Origin: JANPCX01 sp046049865
GTDB lineage: Bacteria > Pseudomonadota > Gammaproteobacteria > Burkholderiales > Burkholderiaceae_C
Reading direction: 5' to 3'
DNA length: 64,000 nt
Assembly: GCA_046049865.1 (NCBI GenBank)
Contig: JBJOQO010000001.1
Coordinates: 62,001 to 126,000 of the forward strand
Below the pieces are notes generated by a model. The model did not search any database. It was not told the DNA's origin and saw only the letters and a list, made by a program, of their open reading frames with translations. This document shows, in pieces, positions 8,325 to 16,706 of the stretch. The first letter of the stretch is position 1. Each line of letters starts with the position of its first letter. Both the position numbers and the translations under genes were made by a program.

Positions 8325-8417
8325 CCAGCGCACCGCATCACAGCCCACTCGGGCGCGTCCCTGGTGAGATGTGCGGGCTAGCCCGCATATCTCGGGACAA
8401 AAGCTTCCCACGACCCA

Positions 8418-9299
8418 CTAAACCTCAATCGCTTGCCGACAGGCGGTAATAAAGTGACTGGCTGCCGCCGACAGCGCGCCAGGATGCAAAAACATCGCGC
8501 GCACTGCAATGTGTGCCTCTGGTTCAATAGGAAGCACTTGCAAGGCGGGTTGAAACTTTTGCGCGCTGAGTTCATCAACCACCGCGACACCCAAACCCCG
8601 TGCTGCCAACTGCAACGCGACCTGGTGGGTTTTCACGACCAGGGGTGCGGGAAAAGCCCACTCGTATCGCTGCGCATAAGTGGCCACCAAGCGGCCCACA
8701 GGGTCGGTACCCAGCAGCTCAATCACCGGCATGCTGGACAGCGCCGAGGCGTTGATGGCTTTACCCTTGCGGTATTTGCCCAGCAGCTCGGGCTGCGCGG
8801 CGCACACCAAACGACAACTGGCGATGTCTTCGAAACCAACGGCGGGGTGGCTGGCGGGGTCGAATGCAATGCCCACATCGATCTCACGCAGCAGCAACCA
8901 CTGAATGAGTTCGTGGTGGTGTCCAGTGGAAAACTCGCAGCGTAAGTCGGGGTGCTGCGCGCGCAGGGTCTCGTAGGCGTTGGGCAACAAACCCGCCATG
9001 GCCGGCACGGTACCCACCCGCAACCGCGCTTGGGGTTTGCTGCGCAGATTGACGGCGGTGCGCCGCACATCGTCAAAACCAGCATATGCATGGCGGATCG
9101 AAGGCGCCAGCTGCAGCAGCTCTTGCGTGGCGTGGAGTCGGCCGGCATGCCTGCGAAAGAGCGCATAACCGATGGTTTGTTCGGCGTGCTGCAAATGTTT
9201 GGTAGCCGACGGCTGCGAGATGTTCAGCAGCCGCGCAGCCGCACTCAAGCTGCCGGTTTGCAAAACCGCGTTGATGACTTCGATGTGGCGCAATTTCAT
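8418..9299 (-). CDS. LysR-type transcriptional regulator
   Basis: A 293-residue LTTR. The N-terminal winged helix-turn-helix is MKLRHIEVINAVLQTGSLSA followed by ARLLNISQPSATKHLQHAE (residues 1-60); the rest is the periplasmic-binding-protein-like effector domain. It is transcribed divergently from a gene for a periplasmic amino-acid-binding protein, with 284 bases between the two starts, so regulation of that gene is the natural guess; the effector is unknown. The start was set at MKLRHIEV because the upstream in-frame extension is not LysR-like. The palindrome at the edge of E1 lies just after its stop and could serve as its terminator. Confidence 0.9.
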   Translation of the reverse strand: MKLRHIEVINAVLQTGSLSAAARLLNISQPSATKHLQHAEQTIGYALFRRHAGRLHATQELLQLAPSIRHAYAGFDDVRRTAVNLRSKPQARLRVGTVPAMAGLLPNAYETLRAQHPDLRCEFSTGHHHELIQWLLLREIDVGIAFDPASHPAVGFEDIASCRLVCAAQPELLGKYRKGKAINASALSSMPVIELLGTDPVGRLVATYAQRYEWAFPAPLVVKTHQVALQLAARGLGVAVVDELSAQKFQPALQVLPIEPEAHIAVRAMFLHPGALSAAASHFITACRQAIEV

Positions 9300-9583
9300 G
9301 CAGCTGAATCTCAATTTGGTTGTTGTGCTGCCGATAGACCAGTGTTCGTGTTCAGCAAACCACCTTGGCGCACGGGACGACGCACCGATGTCTGTGCGGC
9401 AAGGCCCTGCGTGCTGGGCGCGACATGCGTAAAACAGCGAGGCCGTGCATAGGCCACGACTGGCACCGTGCAGGCATGCCAAAAGCTGATACCTCCGTCA
9501 GGCAATGGCATGAACACCCCAGCAGGTGCTGTCTAGACTGGCTTGACCGATGTTCCTGGTGTTGGGACTGAAGAATGGAGTTC

Positions 9584-10558
9584 ATGATGAAGTCGAAAAA
9601 CTCGCTGAGTCGTTTGGCCGCTGCTGGAATTTTTAGTGGCATTTTTTGGAGCACGGCCAGTACGGCGGTGTGGGCACAGACACCCGCCGCAGCTCCGCCC
9701 GCAGCACCCGCCATCGCCACCCCTTCGCCGGCACCCGCCCGGGCCACGCTGGATCGCATTCAAGCCCGGGGCAGCGTCATCATTGCGCACCGCGAAGCGT
9801 CGATCCCAATGTCCTATGTGGCCGACGGCAAGCCAGTGGGCTACAGCTTGGATGTGTGCCACAAAATTGTCGAGGCCATAGGCCGCCACTTAAAAATCAA
9901 AGACTTAAGAGTGGAGTATGTGCAGGTCACTTCCGCCACACGTTTTGACGTGCTGGAGAAAGGGCAAGCCGACATGGAATGCGGCTCCACCACCAACACA
10001 GCAGCCCGGCGCCAGCGTGTGGCTTTCACCATTCCCCATTTCATTGCCTCGTCGCGTATCGTGGTCCAAAGCAGCAAGCCCTACGAACGAATTGAGGACC
10101 TGGACGGCAAGACCGTGGCATCCACCACGGGCACCACCAACATCGACTCCTTGGCACGCGAAGCGCGCATGAAAACCATCAACATCAAGGTGGAGCCTTC
10201 CAAAGACCATGCCGAAGGTTTTGGTTGGGTGGTTTCAGGCAAGGTGGAGGGGTTCGCCATGGACGATGTGTTGCTGTTTGGTTTGCGAGCCAATTCCCCG
10301 AAGCCACAAGACCTCAAGGTCATCGGCAAACCCATCACGATCGAACCTTATGCGGTTGCATTTGAACGCGACAACCCCTCGTTCAAAGCCGTGGTCGACG
10401 CGGAACTGCGCCGCTTGATTGCCAGCAAAGAGCTGGGCCGCATGTACGACAAATGGTTCACGAACCCCATTCCACCCAAAGGCATCAACCTGGAAATGCG
10501 CATGCCGCATTTGCTGGTGGATTCGTTCAAGTACCCCACGGACTATGTGCCGAACTGA
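9584..10558 (+). CDS. Periplasmic amino-acid (glutamate/aspartate-type) binding protein
   Basis: About 324 residues with a Sec signal peptide (hydrophobic stretch to AVWAQ, near residue 32), an alanine/proline-rich linker and a family 3 solute-binding domain: RIQARGSVIIAHREASIPMS, PVGYSLDVCHKIVEAIG, ADMECGSTTNTAARRQRVAF and an SSKPYERIEDLDGKTVAST block. It resembles GltI-like binding proteins of ABC transporters. The GGAG at 9577-9580 fixes the ATG at MMKSK rather than the ATG nine bases earlier that overlaps this site. No permease or ATPase genes follow, so it is an orphan, with a divergent LysR regulator. Confidence 0.85.
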   Translation: MMKSKNSLSRLAAAGIFSGIFWSTASTAVWAQTPAAAPPAAPAIATPSPAPARATLDRIQARGSVIIAHREASIPMSYVADGKPVGYSLDVCHKIVEAIGRHLKIKDLRVEYVQVTSATRFDVLEKGQADMECGSTTNTAARRQRVAFTIPHFIASSRIVVQSSKPYERIEDLDGKTVASTTGTTNIDSLAREARMKTINIKVEPSKDHAEGFGWVVSGKVEGFAMDDVLLFGLRANSPKPQDLKVIGKPITIEPYAVAFERDNPSFKAVVDAELRRLIASKELGRMYDKWFTNPIPPKGINLEMRMPHLLVDSFKYPTDYVPN

Positions 10559-10637
10559 GGTCCACGCGGCACCTTGTCGTTCCTGTGAACGTGGTACCAC
10601 ACCCTGTGCACGAGGGGCATGAAGATCAGGGCTGCGG

Positions 10638-12317
10638 TCACGATGAGCTTGGGTTGTCCCCCAGCATGTCACGCCCCACCGCCTCGGCCACTTCAATGCC
10701 ATCCACCCCGGCCGACATGATCCCGCCGGCATAACCCGCGCCTTCACCGGCAGGGTACAGGCCCTGTGTGTTGAGGCTTTGATAGTCACGACCCCGCGTG
10801 ATACGAAGCGGTGAGGAGGTGCGCGTTTCCACACCCGTGAGCACCGCGTCCGGCATGGAAAAGCCCTTGATCTGGCGCTCGAAGGCGGGCAGGGCTTCAC
10901 GCACAGCCGCAATTGCGTAGGGTGGCAGGCTTTCAAAACCGGCTTGCCCCAAGTCGGTGAGCAAGACGCCGGGTTTGTAAGAGGGCAGCACGCTGCCCCA
11001 AGCAGTAGACGCACGGCCCGCAATGAAGTCGCCCACCAACTGCCCTGGTGCCTCATAGGTGCCGCCGCCGAGCACATAAGCACGCGACTCCCAAAAGCGC
11101 TGGAAGGCCAAACCATCGAGTGGGTTCACGGGGCCGTCGGTTTTGCCGTCTTGCCGGTAGTCTTGCGGGTTGATGCCCACCACGATGCCGGCATTGGCGT
11201 TGCGTTCGTTACGTGAATACTGGCTCATGCCGTTGGTGACCACGCGGCCTTCCTCGCTGGTGGCAGCCACCACGGTGCCGCCAGGGCACATGCAAAAGCT
11301 ATAAACGCTGCGGCCGTTGCTGGCGTGGTGCACGAGTTTGTAGTCGGCGGCACCAAGTATCGGGTGGCCGGCATTCGGACCGTAACGCGCTTGGTCGATC
11401 AACCCTTGCGGGTGTTCGATGCGAAAGCCGATGGAAAACGGCTTGGGCTCCAGGGTCACGCCGCGCTCATGCAGCATGGCAAAGGTATCGCGGGCACTGT
11501 GGCCCAAGGCCAGCACCACATGGTCGGTGCGAATCTCTTCGTTTGAAGCGAGCACCACACCACGAACCCGGCGCTTGTCAGCACGACCTTCAACGAGCAA
11601 GTCCGTCACCCGCTGCTCGAAGCGAATCTCGCCGCCCAAAGCTTCAATGTCGGTGCGCATTTTTTCCACCATGCTCACCAAGCGGAAGGTGCCGATGTGG
11701 GGTTTGCTGACGAAAAGGATTTCTTCGGGGGCCCCGGCCTTCACAAACTCAGTCAGCACCTTGCGGGTGAGGTGGCGCGGGTCACTGATCTGGCTCCAGA
11801 GTTTGCCATCCGAAAACGTGCCTGCCCCGCCCTCGCCGAACTGCACATTGGACTCGGGGTGCAGCACGTTTTTCCGCCACAAATCCCAGGTGTCTTTGGT
11901 GCGTTCGCGCACTTTTTTGCCGCGTTCCAGCACGATGGGTTGCAAGCCCATTTGCGCCAGGATCAGAGCCGCAAAAATGCCGCAAGGGCCGAATCCGATC
12001 ACCACGGGGCGGCGTCGCCCACTGTCCCCAAAGTAGTGGTCGGGTGCCTGGCCCACAAACTGGTAGCGCGTATCGGGTGCGACTTTGATGTGGGCGTCGC
12101 TCGCATGTTTTGCCAACACCACCACCTCATCGCGCACCTGGCAATCAATGGTGTAGGTGAGCACCACGGCTGTTTTCTTGCGTGCATCGACACCGCGTTT
12201 GAACACGGTGAAGTCGAGCAAGTCAGCTTCTTTGATCTTCAGCCGCGCCAGGACGGCTGCACGCAACGCTTCTTCAGCGTGGGTCAGGGGCAGGCGCAGT
12301 TCGGTGATGCGGATCAT
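10638..12317 (-). CDS. FAD-dependent oxidoreductase (COG2509-type)
   Basis: A 559-residue flavoprotein. The N-terminal 95 residues form the additional domain common to this group (MIRITELRLPLTHAEEALRA), then the dinucleotide-binding motif VVIGFGPCGIFAALILAQMG begins near residue 105 and the C-terminal FAD motif LYPAGEGAGYAGGIMSAGVDG lies near residue 530. Conserved FGEGGAGTFSDGKL is characteristic. The family is described as uncharacterised FAD-dependent dehydrogenases; substrate is unknown. It follows glmU on the same strand by 13 bases, so it is probably cotranscribed with it. Confidence 0.87.
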   Translation of the reverse strand: MIRITELRLPLTHAEEALRAAVLARLKIKEADLLDFTVFKRGVDARKKTAVVLTYTIDCQVRDEVVVLAKHASDAHIKVAPDTRYQFVGQAPDHYFGDSGRRRPVVIGFGPCGIFAALILAQMGLQPIVLERGKKVRERTKDTWDLWRKNVLHPESNVQFGEGGAGTFSDGKLWSQISDPRHLTRKVLTEFVKAGAPEEILFVSKPHIGTFRLVSMVEKMRTDIEALGGEIRFEQRVTDLLVEGRADKRRVRGVVLASNEEIRTDHVVLALGHSARDTFAMLHERGVTLEPKPFSIGFRIEHPQGLIDQARYGPNAGHPILGAADYKLVHHASNGRSVYSFCMCPGGTVVAATSEEGRVVTNGMSQYSRNERNANAGIVVGINPQDYRQDGKTDGPVNPLDGLAFQRFWESRAYVLGGGTYEAPGQLVGDFIAGRASTAWGSVLPSYKPGVLLTDLGQAGFESLPPYAIAAVREALPAFERQIKGFSMPDAVLTGVETRTSSPLRITRGRDYQSLNTQGLYPAGEGAGYAGGIMSAGVDGIEVAEAVGRDMLGDNPSSS

Positions 12318-12330
12318 GCGTAGAACAAGT

Positions 12331-13707
12331 TCATTTCTTCTTGACCGGCCGCTTCCAGCCGGCCAGCGACACCTGCTGCGAGCGGGTCAACGACAGTTGT
12401 CCCGCCGGTGCGTTTTTGCCGATGGTGGAGCCTGCACCTATGGTGGCCCCATCGCCTATCGTGATCGGGGCCACCAGCACGCTGTTGCTGCCCACATGCA
12501 CGTCGTTTCCGATCACGGTGCGGTGTTTGTTGGCGCCGTCGTAGTTGGCGGTGATGCTGCCCGCGCCATAGTTCACCCGCTCACCCACCGTGGCATCACC
12601 CAAGTAAGCGAGGTGGTTGGCCTTGGCACCGTTCGCCAAGGTGGAGTTTTTCACTTCGACGAAATTGCCAATGTGCACTTCCTCGCCCAAGACCGCGCCA
12701 GGACGCAGCCGCGCGAAGGGGCCAATCAAGCTGCCTGCACCAACCTTGACGCCGACCGTGTCGCCGTCAATGTGGGTGAAGGGATGAATCACCGCGCCCG
12801 CACCAATGCTGGCATTACGAATCACGCAGTTCGCACCGATGCGCACGCCGTCGGCCAAGGTCACGCAACCTTCGAACACATTGTTGACGTCAATCTCCAC
12901 ATCGCTGCCGCACTCCAGCACGCCGCGCACATCGATGCGCTGCGGGTCGGCCAGGCGCACACCGGCTTCCATCAGCTTGACGGCGTTGCGGTGTTGAAAG
13001 CGGCACTCCAAATCGGCCAACTGCACGGGGCTGTTCACACCCAGCACCTCGATCTCGTCTTTGGCCTGGGCCGATACCACCTTCAACCCCTGCGCCACGG
13101 CGGCGGCCACCACATCGGTGAGGTAGTACTCGCCTTGGGCGTTGTCATTTTTGAGATGGGCCAGCCAGTGTTTCAACGCGGCGGTCGGCGCCGCCATCAC
13201 GCCGGTGTAAACCTCTTTGATCTCGCGTTGTGCGCTGGTGGCGTCTTTGTGTTCCACGATGCCGGTGATCTGGCCTGCGGCATCGCGCACGATGCGCCCG
13301 TAGCCTGTGGCGTCGTCCAGCACCACGGTGAGCAAAGCCAGTTTGTCGCCGGCGCAGGCTTGCAGCAGGGCTTGCAGGGTGTCGCCTTCGATCAAAGGCA
13401 CATCACCATTCAAGATCAAGGTCGTGCCCAGGTCGTGCAGTGCGGGCACCGCCTGTTGTACGGCATGGCCTGTGCCGAGCTGGGGCATTTGGCGAACGAA
13501 TTGCAGGCCCTCGCCTTTCACGTGGTTTTCCACTTCATCGGCACCATGGCCGGTGATGGCAATGGTGCGATCTGCCCTGAGCATAGCTGCGGTATCCAGA
13601 ACATGCTGCAATAGGCTCTTGCCAGCCAGTTTGTGCAAGACCTTGGGTTTGCTGGACTTCATGCGGGTGCCTTTGCCCGCGGCCATGATCACGATGTCGA
13701 GTGCCAT
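12331..13707 (-). CDS. glmU: Bifunctional GlmU (UDP-GlcNAc pyrophosphorylase / GlcN-1-P acetyltransferase)
   Basis: A 458-residue enzyme making UDP-N-acetylglucosamine for peptidoglycan and lipopolysaccharide. The N-terminal uridylyltransferase domain shows the MAAGKGTRMKSSKPKVLH signature; the C-terminal left-handed beta-helix shows repeated hexapeptides and acetyltransferase residues in the block around NYDGANKHRT. Length equals typical GlmU. AAAGGA precedes the ATG well; earlier in-frame starts lie inside the divergent lipoprotein gene and were rejected. The start codon shares the CATG at 13705-13708 with the start codon of that lipoprotein gene. A FAD oxidoreductase follows closely downstream. 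Confidence 0.96.
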   Translation of the reverse strand: MALDIVIMAAGKGTRMKSSKPKVLHKLAGKSLLQHVLDTAAMLRADRTIAITGHGADEVENHVKGEGLQFVRQMPQLGTGHAVQQAVPALHDLGTTLILNGDVPLIEGDTLQALLQACAGDKLALLTVVLDDATGYGRIVRDAAGQITGIVEHKDATSAQREIKEVYTGVMAAPTAALKHWLAHLKNDNAQGEYYLTDVVAAAVAQGLKVVSAQAKDEIEVLGVNSPVQLADLECRFQHRNAVKLMEAGVRLADPQRIDVRGVLECGSDVEIDVNNVFEGCVTLADGVRIGANCVIRNASIGAGAVIHPFTHIDGDTVGVKVGAGSLIGPFARLRPGAVLGEEVHIGNFVEVKNSTLANGAKANHLAYLGDATVGERVNYGAGSITANYDGANKHRTVIGNDVHVGSNSVLVAPITIGDGATIGAGSTIGKNAPAGQLSLTRSQQVSLAGWKRPVKKK

Positions 13708-14620
13708 GAACACATCCTTTGTTGGTTCTGCTGTAGTCAAGCGCTGGATTATCGGTGCCTTGATGGCCCTGCCCACCTTGTTGGTGGGCTGCAGCGCCAT
13801 CCGCCTGGGCTACAACCAAGTGCCCAGCCTGGCGTATTGGTGGCTGGATGGCTATGTGGATTTGAACGCCACCCAAACGCCTCAGGTGGAGGAAGACTTG
13901 GCCTCTTGGCTGGAATGGCATCGCCGCACCCAGTTACCGGCCTATGCCAATTTGCTGGCCCGAGCCCAGTTGGAAGTGCGGGAACCTGTCACTTCGACGC
14001 AGATGTGTCGCTGGAGCGGCGAGGTGGCGCAGCAACTGGAAACCGCCTTTGAGCACTTTGTGCCCGCTTTGGCGCGGCTGTCCGTGAGTTTGTCGCCCGC
14101 GCAAATCAATCACTTGGAGCGGCAATATGCCAAAGGCAATGCCAAAGCGGCGGATGAGTTTCTGCAAGGAAACCCGGCCGACCGCCTCAAGGCCACCACC
14201 AAACGTCTGGAAGACCGGGCAATCATGTTCCTGGGCAAGCTGAGCGAGGCCCAGCGCGAACGTATTCAGCGCAGCGTGGCGGAGGCACCCCTGACCCCGG
14301 CCCATTGGTTGGAAGAGCGCAAAAACCGCCAACAAGACATCTTGCGCGCACTACGCCGAATTCACGCCTCGGCAACGAGCACAGGGGCGAATGAGAAAGT
14401 GCGTGTGCTGGATGAAGCCCAGGCCAGCATGCGCGCTTTGGCCGTCAACGTTCAACGTTCACCGCGCGAGGCCTACCGCGTATTGCAGCAACGCGCCTTG
14501 GAACACCAGTGCCAACTCGCGGCCGACTTGGTCAATCTCAGCACACCCGCGCAGCGTCAGGTGGCGGTGGGCAAGCTCAAGGGGTGGGAAGAGGATGCCA
14601 GGGCCCTGATGGGGCCCTGA
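13706..14620 (+). CDS. DUF6279 family lipoprotein
   Basis: A 304-residue predicted outer-membrane or periplasmic lipoprotein: signal peptide with KRW then hydrophobic stretch and lipobox LVGC (Cys29), followed by the family opening SAIRLGYNQVPSLAYWWLDG. The remainder is largely helical. Function unknown. The only standard in-frame start before the signal peptide is the ATG that overlaps the glmU start codon on the other strand; no good Shine-Dalgarno precedes it, so a non-standard start inside the first codons cannot be excluded. Convergent with the DUF4136 lipoprotein gene. Confidence 0.85.
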   Translation: MNTSFVGSAVVKRWIIGALMALPTLLVGCSAIRLGYNQVPSLAYWWLDGYVDLNATQTPQVEEDLASWLEWHRRTQLPAYANLLARAQLEVREPVTSTQMCRWSGEVAQQLETAFEHFVPALARLSVSLSPAQINHLERQYAKGNAKAADEFLQGNPADRLKATTKRLEDRAIMFLGKLSEAQRERIQRSVAEAPLTPAHWLEERKNRQQDILRALRRIHASATSTGANEKVRVLDEAQASMRALAVNVQRSPREAYRVLQQRALEHQCQLAADLVNLSTPAQRQVAVGKLKGWEEDARALMGP

Positions 14621-14645
14621 AGACAAAGGGCAGCTCCGTGCATCG

Positions 14646-14671
14646 GTCATTCCCGCCAGCGCCGCAATGAC
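14646..14671. repeat. Short imperfect hairpin between convergent lipoprotein genes
   Basis: GTCATT (14646-14651) pairs with AATGAC (14666-14671) around a GC-rich centre. It resembles a degraded single copy of the TCATTCCCGC repeat found intact at 23.1 kb. Placed between convergent stops, it could act as a weak shared terminator, but it has no T-tract. Confidence 0.3.
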
Positions 14672-14692
14672 GAGCCGCCAATACAAACGGTG

Positions 14693-15304
14693 TCACTTCG
14701 CCAGCGGCATCTCCACCACCTTGGTTGCCGACAAACTGCGTGGGAATTCGCTCAACGCAGCATTGAACATGGTGGGCAACCAGGTGCTGCTCGCGGAGGC
14801 GTAACCAAAGTTGGTGGCGCGGGTTTCATAAAGCACGGTGTTGCTGGCGCTGTCGCGTATGAGCAGGGTGACTTCGCGGTCCACCTGTTGGGCTTCCAGT
14901 GAACGGTCCCAGGCATGGGTCCAATAAAAACCAGCCCGTGGGGCGCGGTAGCGGAAGTGGTAGTTCAGCGCCGGGTGCCAGTAGAAGGGGTCATCAAAGG
15001 GCGAGCGCTGCGCGGCTGAAATGCGTGCGCCGAGTTGAATCAATACATCGGGCTTTTGGCCGGGTTCCACCGGTTTGAACCCAGCACCTTGGACGGCGGC
15101 CAGCGCGGCCTGTTCGAGTGCGCGCTGGTTTTCGGCGCGCACTTCTTGCGATGGCAAGCGGTCAAAGGCATAGGTGCTGGGCTTGCGGCCCTCGGGCCAT
15201 TTGCCGAAGGTGCTGACTTCGCTTCGCAGGGTGTTGAACGAAGCGCAGCCGCTGAGCACAGCGGCACCCAAAACCAAAGTGATGAGGGACAAGCGGCGTT
15301 TCAT
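14693..15304 (-). CDS. DUF4136 domain lipoprotein
   Basis: A 203-residue predicted lipoprotein: MKRRLSLITLVLGAAVLSGC gives a signal peptide ending in lipobox LSGC with Cys20. The mature part carries the DUF4136 pattern, including TYAFDRLPSQEVRAENQRAL near residue 45 and a conserved RAPRAGFYW region. Function unknown; family members are small envelope lipoproteins. Starts at the ATG before the signal peptide. The ttcA gene is 31 bases upstream on the same strand, so it may be the last gene of that operon. Confidence 0.85.
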   Translation of the reverse strand: MKRRLSLITLVLGAAVLSGCASFNTLRSEVSTFGKWPEGRKPSTYAFDRLPSQEVRAENQRALEQAALAAVQGAGFKPVEPGQKPDVLIQLGARISAAQRSPFDDPFYWHPALNYHFRYRAPRAGFYWTHAWDRSLEAQQVDREVTLLIRDSASNTVLYETRATNFGYASASSTWLPTMFNAALSEFPRSLSATKVVEMPLAK

Positions 15305-15335
15305 GGGGCATTCCTGGTGTCGGTCATGGTGTCGT

Positions 15336-16310
15336 TCACGGTATTGGTTGCAAAAATATCGGTTGAATGCCATCGACGTCGGCATTCAACGGGGTGCTGG
15401 GGCCGCAGCTCTCGTCTTCATCAAAAGCGCGGTCACCATCAACGTCGGGCACGCCGGTGGCTTGGAGTGTGGTGAAGGGGAAGAGGTTCCGGTCCATCAT
15501 GTGCGAAGGCACGATGTTGCCCATGGCTTTGAACAAATTGTCGACCCGGCCAGGAAACTGTTTGTCCCACTGGCGCAGCATTTTTTTGGTTTGCACACGC
15601 TGTAAATTTTCTTGGCTGCCGCACAGGGTGCAGGGGATGATGGGAAACTGTTTGTACTGGGCCCAGGCTTCCAAATCGGTTTCAGCCACGTAGGCCAGCG
15701 GTCGAATGACGATGTTTTTGCCGTCGTCACTCATCAGTTTGGCCGGCATGCCCTTCATCTTGGCGCCGAAAAACATGTTCATGAACCAGGTTTGCACGAT
15801 GTCGTCGCGGTGGTGGCCCAAGGCAATTTTGGTGGCCCCGAGTTCCCCCGCCACACGGTACAAAATGCCGCGCCGCAGGCGCGAGCACAGGCTGCACATC
15901 GTTTTGCCTTCGGGGATGACCCGTTTGACGATGGAGTAGGTGTCCTGGTTTTCAATGTGAAAGGGCACACCCAGGCTTTGCAGGTAGTTGGGCAGCACGT
16001 GCTCAGGAAAACCCGGCTGTTTTTGGTCCAGATTCACCGCGATCAACTCGAAGTGAATGGGCGCGCGTTTTTGCAAGCCCAGCAAGATATCGAGCAGGGC
16101 ATAGCTGTCTTTGCCGCCAGACACACACACCATCACTTTGTCGCCTTCTTCAATCATGTTGAAGTCAACGATGGCCTGGCCCACCTGGCGGTGCAGGCGT
16201 TTGCTGAGTTTGTTGGTCTCGAAGGCGGCTTTGTCCGCCGCCTTGCCGCCCTCCACGTGAACCGCGGTGGTTTTTTCGTCTTCACCGATGTTGTCAATCA
16301 CCGCACCCAT
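15336..16310 (-). CDS. ttcA: TtcA tRNA 2-thiocytidine(32) synthetase
   Basis: A 324-residue tRNA-modifying enzyme that thiolates cytidine 32 using ATP and a 4Fe-4S cluster. The PP-loop SGGKDS is at residues 64-69, the cysteine pair MCSLC at residues 139 and 142, and a second CTLC motif near residue 225 completes the cluster-binding set. Its ATG overlaps the folB stop codon (TGATG), with AAGGAG inside the folB end serving as Shine-Dalgarno, so translation is coupled. The C-terminal tail of about 40 residues (DEDESCGPST onwards) is a usual extension in this order. Confidence 0.94.
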   Translation of the reverse strand: MGAVIDNIGEDEKTTAVHVEGGKAADKAAFETNKLSKRLHRQVGQAIVDFNMIEEGDKVMVCVSGGKDSYALLDILLGLQKRAPIHFELIAVNLDQKQPGFPEHVLPNYLQSLGVPFHIENQDTYSIVKRVIPEGKTMCSLCSRLRRGILYRVAGELGATKIALGHHRDDIVQTWFMNMFFGAKMKGMPAKLMSDDGKNIVIRPLAYVAETDLEAWAQYKQFPIIPCTLCGSQENLQRVQTKKMLRQWDKQFPGRVDNLFKAMGNIVPSHMMDRNLFPFTTLQATGVPDVDGDRAFDEDESCGPSTPLNADVDGIQPIFLQPIP

Positions 16311-16705
16311 CACAACTCCTTCATACCAAACACTTCGCAGCCCACCGCGTCGCAGTCGGGGTAGACATCGGGTTTTTCGGTGGACACCTGGGCCGCCCGC
16401 ACGCGGGGGTGGGCCAGCATCAGGCGCAACACGTCGTCGCACAAGGTTTCTTGCAGATGAATGTGGCCACGGCTCACACGCTCGGCGATGGTGCGGCGGA
16501 TGAAATCGTAGTCCACCACTTCGTCGAGTTCATCTTCTTTTGGGGTGGACAGGGCCAGTGGAATGTAGAGGTCTACATTGATGAGCACCTTTTGTTCGCC
16601 ACGTTTTTCAAACTCGTGCACGCCGATGTTGATCCACACCTCGTAGTCACGCAGAAAAAGCCGACGGCAACTCATGAGACTGGGGTGGCTGAGCAGGCTT
16701 TGCAT
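16310..16705 (-). CDS. folB: Dihydroneopterin aldolase (FolB-like)
   Basis: A 131-residue enzyme of tetrahydrofolate synthesis that cleaves dihydroneopterin to 6-hydroxymethyl-dihydropterin and glycolaldehyde. Family features: FLRDYEVWINIGVHEFEKRG near the N-terminus, VDYDFIRRTI, QETLCDDVL with the conserved glutamate, and VSTEKPDVYPDCDAVG near the end with the catalytic-region lysine. The ATG lies one base after the stop of the pteridine reductase gene, and its own stop overlaps ttcA. A TTG seven codons upstream is possible but would overlap the preceding gene. Confidence 0.9.
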   Translation of the reverse strand: MQSLLSHPSLMSCRRLFLRDYEVWINIGVHEFEKRGEQKVLINVDLYIPLALSTPKEDELDEVVDYDFIRRTIAERVSRGHIHLQETLCDDVLRLMLAHPRVRAAQVSTEKPDVYPDCDAVGCEVFGMKEL

Positions 16706-16706
16706 A

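Larger units (their letters stand above)
8060..8393. repeat. Repeat element E1 with terminal inverted repeats and nested palindromes
   Basis: This gene-free stretch between the helicase and a LysR gene is a structured repeat. Its ends are 22-base inverted repeats (8060-8081 and 8360-8381, 21 of 22 matching, outer end CTAGCCCGCATATCTC); the outer 16 bases occur again in direct orientation at 8378-8393, so 8366-8393 forms a palindrome. The interior from about 8101 to 8360 is homologous to E2 near 42.1 kb on the opposite strand (shared blocks at AACAC..CATGAATGCTC, AGCGCTACACACCCGATTGA and GCAGCCCACTCGGGCG). Relative to E2, E1 holds about 75 extra bases with two perfect palindromes. No transposase is present. 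It may be a non-autonomous mobile element. Confidence 0.75.
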
